From Candidatus Trichofilum aggregatum (lineage in GTDB: Bacteria; Chloroflexota; Anaerolineae; Promineifilales; Promineifilaceae), in contig JADJUV010000004.1 of the NCBI GenBank assembly GCA_016716885.1, positions 1 to 64,000 of the forward strand: a DNA stretch of 64,000 bases, in the 5' to 3' direction. The notes under the pieces are model-generated. The model was not told where the DNA came from. It was given only the letters and a program-made list of their open reading frames with translations, and did not search any database. Position numbers and translations under genes: made by a program. Shown here piece after piece: positions 58,998-64,000 of the stretch. Position 1 is the first letter of the stretch, and every line of letters begins with the position of its first letter.

Positions 58998-61391
58998 ATG
59001 ATTGCTCAGAAAATTGGTCGGTACGAAATCGAATCTGAACTAGGGCGGGGGGGCATGGCTGTCGTCTATAAAGCCAATGATCCCCGTTTTGAGCGTGTGG
59101 TCGCCATCAAAGTTCTGCCCCGTGAATTCATGCATGATCCACAATTTATCGGCCGGTTTAATCGAGAGGCCAAAACGATTGCCGCCCTGGATCATCCCGC
59201 CATTGTTCCTGTGTTTGATTTTGGCGAGCAAGACGGTCAGCCTTTCCTCGTCATGCGCTACATGCCCGGCGGCTCTCTGGCCGAAAAGTTAGACAACGGC
59301 CCACTACCGCTGGAAACCGCCACCATCATTATCCAGAGACTTAGCTCGGCCCTTAACCGCGCCCACAGTCAAGGCATCGTTCACCGCGACCTCAAGCCTA
59401 ACAACATTTTATTTGATCAATACAACGACGCTTACCTGGCCGATTTTGGTATTGCTCATATCTCTTCATCCGCAGGTGCCTCGGCTTTAACGGCCAGTGG
59501 CAGCATGTTGGGCACACCCACTTACATGAGTCCGGAACAGATTCACGGCGACGCACATTTGGATGGGCGCAGTGATATTTATGCCTTGGGGGTTATTTTC
59601 TTCCAGATGTTGACGGGGAAGGTGCCCTATATTGGCGAAACGGCCACTAAAATTCTCATGAGACATATCATGGATCCGGTGCCGGATTTGCGTGAGATGC
59701 GCCCTGATCTGCCTGTTGAGTGTCAGGATGTGATCACCAAAGCGATGGCGAAAAAGCCTGACCACCGGTTTGCGACCGCGGATGAGATGTCTAGTGCAGT
59801 GACGCTGATTAATGAACGGGTTCGGTTTGCGGAATTTAACAGTGGCACGGTTAGTTCTGGCACCACTCCCTTGCCAGCACCCACCGGACAGATGCCGCGG
59901 CCGCAGACTTCGCAGACCCCGCCCCCCGTGCCTTCTTTTACGCCACCCCCTCAACCCGAATCGTTTGCTTCAGCCATTGTCACCTCCCCCCAAGAAGCCC
60001 AAGCATCATCCGGCGGCTCATCTATGTGGATATGGGTGGTCTTAGGGTTGGTGCTTCTTTTCTGTTTGGGAGCCGGGGTGCTGGCGACTGTCTTGGGCCT
60101 CGGGAATGGGTTCGCTTCGGCCACCGAAACACCCACTGTTAGGCCATCCCTCACAGTGGATGCAGAAGGCACTCGCATTGCTGCGGTAACGGCTACCTTC
60201 GTTGCTGAACAAGGAGCCGCTAGTACCGCTCAGGCGGGCACGGCTACGGCGTTGTTCCGCCCCACGATAACCCAGGGGCCAACACTTACTCCCCCGCCCA
60301 GCCGTACACCAACGCCTACATCTGATTCGGGTTCCGTAGATACGACACCGGTCGCGGCCGCGACCCTGGCTAGCACCCCCAGCACAACCTCCATCAACCT
60401 ACCCCCCATCTTTGGCCCAGAGAGTGGTGAACTCCCCCACGAGATAGACGACTTCATTGAAACCTATTACGTAGATACAGACAGTCGTGACTTCATTCTG
60501 CAAGCCAGTTTTGGTGTTCCCTTCACCGCCCTGACCGGCATCTGGGATGTTGGTTTCATTTTCCGCCAGCTCGAAGGGGATGATGCTATGCGTCTCGTGC
60601 TTCGGTCCGATGGTTACTGGAGCCTGAACAACCGGGTGGGTACAACCGATAACTTTGTGGTTGAGGGCAATATCAGTCAGGGACTTAATCTACGCACCAA
60701 TCAGCTCAACACCATGACCCTCATTGCCCATGAGGATCGTGGTTATTTCTTGTTAAACAACAATTTCATTGCCACGCTTGATCTCTCCGGCAACGTCAAT
60801 AGCGGAGATGTGGCTCTGGCTACCGGCTTTTATACGGACGACGAAAGAGAAGGGGCAATTACCACCTATAGCGATTTTTATATCTGGTCGCAAGAGCCAG
60901 ATTTTGGGCCGGTTAGCGGGGAATTAGAGCACCTGGATGACGGCTTCATTGAATCCTTTACGGCCGATGTCCTTCTCACGAACTTCGTGGCCGATGCCGT
61001 TTTCGTTAATCCTTACGCGGGTACCGATACCCAAAGTTGGGACATTGGCTTTTCCTTCCGTCGCCAGGAAACTGGCGATCAATATTGGATAATAGCCGAC
61101 TCTACGCTCTACTGGAGTCTGGTTGATCGTTCGGATGACGAAGATACGTTCCTTGTTGAGGGAGACACCGATTTGCTCAATTTGGGCACAGGCGAACAAA
61201 ATCGTTTGACCTTTATTGCCTGGAATGACCGTGGTCATTTTCTCGTTAATGACCAACTGGTAGACACCGTAGATTTGTCAGATCGAGTGGCCTCTGGTGA
61301 CATGGGTGTTGTTACGGCCTTTTTTATTGAAAATGAACTCCCTGGTTCTATAACTGGCTACGAAGATTTCGTAGTTTGGCCGCTGCCATAA
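58998..61391 (+). CDS. Transmembrane Ser/Thr protein kinase with tandem extracellular sensor domains
   Basis: Receptor-like kinase of 797 residues. The kinase domain (about 1-270) is complete: GRGGMAVVYKA P-loop, VAIKVL lysine, HRDLKPNNILF catalytic loop, DFGIAH and GTPTYMSPEQ. A Pro/Thr-rich juxtamembrane linker and one helix (IWVVLGLVLLFCLGAGVLATVL, near 352) follow, then a Thr/Pro spacer. The outside part has two tandem copies of a module of about 150 residues: copy 1 near 490-650 (WDVGFIFRQ, DGYWSLNNR, LNTMTLIAHEDRGYFLLNN) and copy 2 near 650-797 (WDIGFSFRRQE, TLYWSLVDR, LTFIAWNDRGHFLVND), which resemble LamG/jelly-roll folds. The ATG at 58998 (MIAQKIGRYEI) is the family start. Ligand unknown. 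Confidence 0.93.
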   Translation: MIAQKIGRYEIESELGRGGMAVVYKANDPRFERVVAIKVLPREFMHDPQFIGRFNREAKTIAALDHPAIVPVFDFGEQDGQPFLVMRYMPGGSLAEKLDNGPLPLETATIIIQRLSSALNRAHSQGIVHRDLKPNNILFDQYNDAYLADFGIAHISSSAGASALTASGSMLGTPTYMSPEQIHGDAHLDGRSDIYALGVIFFQMLTGKVPYIGETATKILMRHIMDPVPDLREMRPDLPVECQDVITKAMAKKPDHRFATADEMSSAVTLINERVRFAEFNSGTVSSGTTPLPAPTGQMPRPQTSQTPPPVPSFTPPPQPESFASAIVTSPQEAQASSGGSSMWIWVVLGLVLLFCLGAGVLATVLGLGNGFASATETPTVRPSLTVDAEGTRIAAVTATFVAEQGAASTAQAGTATALFRPTITQGPTLTPPPSRTPTPTSDSGSVDTTPVAAATLASTPSTTSINLPPIFGPESGELPHEIDDFIETYYVDTDSRDFILQASFGVPFTALTGIWDVGFIFRQLEGDDAMRLVLRSDGYWSLNNRVGTTDNFVVEGNISQGLNLRTNQLNTMTLIAHEDRGYFLLNNNFIATLDLSGNVNSGDVALATGFYTDDEREGAITTYSDFYIWSQEPDFGPVSGELEHLDDGFIESFTADVLLTNFVADAVFVNPYAGTDTQSWDIGFSFRRQETGDQYWIIADSTLYWSLVDRSDDEDTFLVEGDTDLLNLGTGEQNRLTFIAWNDRGHFLVNDQLVDTVDLSDRVASGDMGVVTAFFIENELPGSITGYEDFVVWPLP

Positions 61392-61425
61392 AAAAGACGG
61401 GGAAAATTTGTTTTCCCCGTCTTTT
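61392..61425. terminator. Bidirectional terminator AAAAGACGGGGAAAA hairpin
   Basis: A perfect 15-base stem with a TTTG loop, ending in T4, lies between the convergent kinase and fructose-bisphosphatase genes. Confidence 0.92.
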
Positions 61426-61455
61426 GCGTCTATTGTCCCACTTCCCCAAACGGCC

Positions 61456-62478
61456 TTAGCCTTCTGCAACCATTTCTTTCTCCTCTAACATATACCGTTC
61501 TGCCTGCAAAACCAATGAGCGATTCCCAATGAAAAAGGGAACCCGTTGATGCAAGTTTGTAGGGGCGATGTCCAGAATAGGTCCGTGGCCCGTGGAAGCG
61601 TATCCCCCCGCTTGGGCAATCAGGTAAGCCAACGGACCAGCTTCATAAAGCAAACGAATCTTACCGTTAGGTTGATTGTCTTCTGCCGGATAACAGAATA
61701 CGCCCCCCCTAAGTAAATTACGATGAAAATCGGCTACCAGAGAGCCAATATACCGCCCAGACAGTGGCTTATCGGGCCTGTGGTCAAATTGGCCTTGTAA
61801 CCACTTGATGTATTTCTGCACGCCTGGTGACCAGCGGCTGTAATAAGCCTGATTGATGCTGTAATAGCTGGGGGGTTCAGGCAGGCGCATATTGGGGTGG
61901 GAAAGAATGAATTCCCCAATTTCCGGGTCAAGGGTGAAGCCGTGGACGCCGTTGCCGGTGCTATAAACAAGCATGGTACTGGCCCCATAGAGGATGTACC
62001 CGGCGGCCAACAAGTTGCGCGCCGGTTGTAGACAGTCCTCAACGCGGCCGCGGCGCTCCCAATCAACCGTGCGGTAAATACCAAACACCGTGCCAATACT
62101 CACATTCACATCAATATTTGACGACCCATCCAATGGATCAAACACCAGCACATACGAACCCTTGCGAAACTGCTCCGGGATCGGCAAAATCTCATCATGC
62201 TCTTCCGAAGCCATGACACACAAACGCCCCGTGTGATCATTTAAACGGAACAACACATCATCCGCGAACACGTCTAACTTCTGCTGTTCCTCCCCTTGTA
62301 CATTGATCGAACTGGCAGTACCTAAAATATTCACCAGTCCGGCCCGATTGGTCTTATGAGAAATGATTTTGGCCGCCAGGGCTATGTCATACAGCAAATT
62401 CGTAAAATCACCCCGCGCATAATCAGGCTGATTATCAAGAATAAACCGCTCAATGGTGTAAATAATCTCACCGGCCAT
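61456..62478 (-). CDS. fbp: Fructose-1,6-bisphosphatase class I
   Basis: Gluconeogenic enzyme hydrolysing fructose-1,6-bisphosphate, 340 residues. Conserved metal and substrate blocks are MASEEHDE, VLVFDPLDGSSNIDVNVSIGTVFGIYR, SLVADFHRNLLRGGVFCYP and AGGYASTGHGPILDIAP (normally AGGxxxxG). The N-terminus FILDNQPDY..DFTNLLYDIALAAKII is typical. GGAG lies eight bases before the ATG at 62478; the longer frame runs into the mobile element. Only one GCGGCCGC. Confidence 0.95.
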   Translation of the reverse strand: MAGEIIYTIERFILDNQPDYARGDFTNLLYDIALAAKIISHKTNRAGLVNILGTASSINVQGEEQQKLDVFADDVLFRLNDHTGRLCVMASEEHDEILPIPEQFRKGSYVLVFDPLDGSSNIDVNVSIGTVFGIYRTVDWERRGRVEDCLQPARNLLAAGYILYGASTMLVYSTGNGVHGFTLDPEIGEFILSHPNMRLPEPPSYYSINQAYYSRWSPGVQKYIKWLQGQFDHRPDKPLSGRYIGSLVADFHRNLLRGGVFCYPAEDNQPNGKIRLLYEAGPLAYLIAQAGGYASTGHGPILDIAPTNLHQRVPFFIGNRSLVLQAERYMLEEKEMVAEG

Positions 62479-62514
62479 GGCTTTTTCTCCGTGGTGATAG
62501 AGGGATGGATAAAA

Positions 62515-62756
62515 CTGGTACAGTTTTACAAAAGTAGGACATATGTTTTTATGACAAGTCACACCATTCGTTTGTCGCCGAAAACCCCTACCCCTAACCC
62601 CGCCCCAGGGGCGGGGAACTTTTCTGGGCGCGGTTTTTCGGGGCCTTCGCCCCGAAAAACCGCGCCGTTAAGTTTCCCCCTTCCCCCCGGGAAGGGGGTC
62701 AGGGGGGATGGGTCTTCCGACTAAACCGGCCAAGGACTTGTGTAAAGCGGTACTAG
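62515..62756. repeat. Terminal-inverted-repeat element of about 240 bases (copy 3, best ends)
   Basis: Left end CTGGTACAGTTTTACAAAAGT and right end ACTTGTGTAAAGCGGTACTA are inverted over about 20 bases. The body carries the GGGGC hairpin, CCCCACCCC-like C-rich blocks and GGGGATGGGTCTTCCGACTA shared with 15595-15821 and 24448-24630. No coding frame. It is in the 357-base gap 62479-62835. Confidence 0.85.
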
Positions 62757-62767
62757 TGGGAAAGTAG

Positions 62768-62802
62768 AAAACGTCAGATGCCTGCAAGACATCTGACGTT
62801 TT
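62768..62802 (-). terminator. Hairpin AAAACGTCAGATG...CATCTGACGTTTT
   Basis: A perfect 13-base stem with a nine-base loop and a T-run on the minus strand follows cdsA. Confidence 0.85.
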
Positions 62803-62835
62803 AAAGTTTTGTAGTGGAGCGAAATGGGTCAGACT

Positions 62836-63636
62836 CTATACGACAAAAAGAGTCACGAAATAATAGGTCAGCGCTACGGCCCAGAGTAGGCTATCAGTAC
62901 GATCTAAAGCGCCACCGTGTCCCGGTAAGAGATTACCGGAATCTTTTACCCCAGCTTCACGTTTTAGCAGAGAAATAGACAAATCGCCCGCTGTTCCTAA
63001 CACGGAAATAAGCAACCCCAGAATGGTTCCGGCCACAATGGGTAAACCCAGCCAAAAGCTAATCAGAGCCGCAAAGACCACCCCAGTGACAAGTCCACCC
63101 ACATAGCCTTCTACCGTTTTGTTGGGGCTAAGGCGAGGGGCTAATTTATGTTTGCCTAATCGTTTACCAAAAACGTAGCCACCCGAATCCGAAATCCAGG
63201 TACTGAGCATCGCCAGCATCGTCCACTGCCAGGCCATTTCCGGCACAAGGCGCAGGCGGAAAAAATGCCCACCCAGCCACCCAAGAAGGATGACACCACC
63301 TATCATTGCCAGCCAATCAATTAAAGTTGTCTGGCTGGTGCGCTGCTCATATAACCACAAAGCATAAACCGTGACGATCATGATGCCCACGAGCAATGCT
63401 GGTTCGTTTAGATTCCAGGCGGGGAACTGCGCCACCACATATTGACCTACCACAATAGGAACTAGGACCCTGGCATGGGTGCGCCAGCCCATCTTCCGGG
63501 TGAGTTGGACATATTCAATGGTTGCCAGTACCAGAATGGCTACAACAGGAAGGAAGTAAAACCAGCCGCCCAGATAGACAAGAAAAAGCGCCAAAGGGCC
63601 TAACGTGAAAGTGATCAAGGCACGTTGTATAAACAT
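62836..63636 (-). CDS. cdsA: Phosphatidate cytidylyltransferase CdsA
   Basis: Integral membrane enzyme that makes CDP-diacylglycerol for phospholipid synthesis, 266 residues with about seven helices. The C-terminal signature LGTAGDLSISLLKREAGVKD and DSGNLLPGHGGALDRTDSLL is complete. WISDSGGYVFGKRLGKHKLAPRLSPNKTVEGYVGG is the other diagnostic block. I chose ATG at 63636 (MFIQRALITF); a GTG three codons upstream is an alternative. The following gene at the window edge is probably in the same direction and operon. Confidence 0.94.
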   Translation of the reverse strand: MFIQRALITFTLGPLALFLVYLGGWFYFLPVVAILVLATIEYVQLTRKMGWRTHARVLVPIVVGQYVVAQFPAWNLNEPALLVGIMIVTVYALWLYEQRTSQTTLIDWLAMIGGVILLGWLGGHFFRLRLVPEMAWQWTMLAMLSTWISDSGGYVFGKRLGKHKLAPRLSPNKTVEGYVGGLVTGVVFAALISFWLGLPIVAGTILGLLISVLGTAGDLSISLLKREAGVKDSGNLLPGHGGALDRTDSLLWAVALTYYFVTLFVV

Positions 63637-63700
63637 GAAGGTCACAAGTGAGGGATTTGCTATTGCTTAGTGAACATCTAAAAATAACTTCCTGGTTTAG

Positions 63701-63730
63701 AGCTGACAGGTTTCCGAAATCCTGTCAGCT
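63701..63730. terminator. Hairpin AGCTGACAGG...CCTGTCAGCT
   Basis: A perfect ten-base stem with a ten-base loop. The core CTGACAGG/CCTGTCAG is shared with the hairpin at 9982-10007. It lies upstream of cdsA in the 277-base gap 63637-63913, so it may terminate the gene at the right edge. Confidence 0.6.
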
Positions 63731-63802
63731 CTGGGTGGACCTTATTTTTGGACGATTCCTTAGATACCATATTGCGTTAAACTTGCTCTGCGTTCTAAAA
63801 CC

Positions 63803-63840
63803 CGCTAAAGCGTCTACTCCGGAGTCGAGGCTTTAGCCGG
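63803..63840. repeat. Inverted repeat CCGCTAAAGCGTCTACTCC / GGAGTCGAGGCTTTAGCCGG
   Basis: The right arm is the exact complement of the inner right arm of the element at 8142-8239. It belongs to the CTTTAGC/GCTAAAG family that also makes the core of the 76-base repeat. Confidence 0.75.
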
Positions 63841-63913
63841 TTCTCGGAACGTACTTATGCAATCTTCTACTGTGGACAAAGGAGTAATTTACACATTGAT
63901 CCTTGGATCAATG

Positions 63914-64000
63914 TTATTCCGCTTCAGCCGAGACAAGCCCGTAGCGTCGTTCCCGATCACTAAAAGCGAGCAGCGCATTGTACAATGCTTCTCGGCCAAA
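63914..64000 (-). CDS. C-terminal end of a gene running off the window
   Basis: A minus frame is open from the window edge to TAA at 63914-63916 and reads FGREALYNALLAFSDRERR then YGLVSAEAE. Codon use is ordinary and a short hairpin (ACATTGATCC/GGATCAATGT) follows the stop. The family cannot be told from 28 residues. It may be co-transcribed with cdsA downstream. Confidence 0.55.
   Translation of the reverse strand, partial: FGREALYNALLAFSDRERRYGLVSAEAE

Larger units (their letters stand above)
397..62051. repeat. Highly iterated palindromic octamer GCGGCCGC, about 104 copies across the window
   Basis: GCGGCCGC recurs from 397 to 62051, about one per 600 bases. Examples start at 397, 1441, 3367, 3463, 4573, 5412, 10090, 18420, 18900, 28051, 38347, 42845, 47783, 53943, 58557 and 62044. 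Many are embedded in the decamer CGCGGCCGCG. At mid-50s GC about two copies would be expected by chance. Copies sit in all three codon frames: Ala-Ala-Ala in MsrP, Gly-Arg in the M29 peptidase, Arg-Pro in MoxR. Codon or amino-acid bias therefore cannot explain them. Nearly all are inside genes. The count is by eye and may be off by a few. Confidence 0.93.

Noticed and set aside
397..62051. GCGGCCGC copies as cloning-vector NotI linkers or assembly contamination
   Set aside because: They are inside conserved genes at positions that encode normal family residues, in all frames, about every 600 bases. Linkers would interrupt genes and bring vector sequence.

Overview
The window looks like a chromosomal segment of an uncultured or little-studied Chloroflexota, most likely of the Anaerolineae/Caldilineae side. 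This is an inference from gene content and style: secreted proteins with Thr/Pro-rich linkers that end in a YLPxxxR-like tail, a PhaR-type regulator, MsrPQ, a short HSP90 relative, large STAND ATPases, a eukaryote-like Ser/Thr kinase with an extracellular sensor, and GC in the mid-50s by eye. There are no rRNA or tRNA genes, no CRISPR array, and no complete insertion sequence or phage.

Layout. 0.2-2.5 kb: MoxR ATPase and VWA partner. 2.7-8.1 kb: M29 aminopeptidase, MFS carrier, msrP-msrQ, tandem GNAT. 8.4-10 kb: two secreted proteins. 10-17 kb (minus): hydantoinase-type amidohydrolase, a frameshifted membrane protein, DUF6295-like protein, dienelactone hydrolase-like protein, HSP90-like protein, PQQ-type beta-propeller lipoprotein. 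17.3-19.6 kb: HTH-NB-ARC-TPR regulator. 20-23.7 kb (minus): diaphorase-like NuoE/F fusion (frameshifted), FdhD, DUF2442 and a HoxU-like Fe-S protein, with no formate dehydrogenase or hydrogenase catalytic subunit. 23.8-28 kb: small enzymes including TrmO. 28-31.3 kb: a degraded island with two PD-(D/E)XK-like proteins, a broken PIN toxin with its antitoxin, and a truncated duplicate. 31.3-39.4 kb: MobA, patatin, iron alcohol dehydrogenase, SCP2, PhaR, an ABC exporter and alanine racemase. 39.6-48.5 kb: NACHT-HEAT protein coupled to a glycosyltransferase, secreted GH-A-like protein, TrmH, SurE, DnaN. 48.7-53 kb: three related surface proteins with one shared C-terminal tail. 53.4-57.6 kb: two alkaline-phosphatase-superfamily enzymes with two small membrane proteins. 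58-63.6 kb: CtaB (frameshifted), Ser/Thr kinase, fructose-bisphosphatase, CdsA.

The most striking signal is not a gene. The palindromic octamer GCGGCCGC occurs about 104 times (hand count) where base composition predicts about 2. It lies in all reading frames and is thin in some AT-richer or lineage-specific genes. It resembles the HIP1 octamer of cyanobacteria in behaviour but has a different sequence. Almost every intergenic gap also holds an inverted repeat built from an iterated short word, and several miniature-transposon-like repeats are present. In two cases such a repeat supplies the end of an unrelated protein, so FdhD and the patatin both end in EIERLRD.

Four genes carry apparent single-base frameshifts. 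These could be real decay or sequencing errors. Starts were moved from the longest frame where a ribosome binding site, signal peptide or family alignment argued for it.
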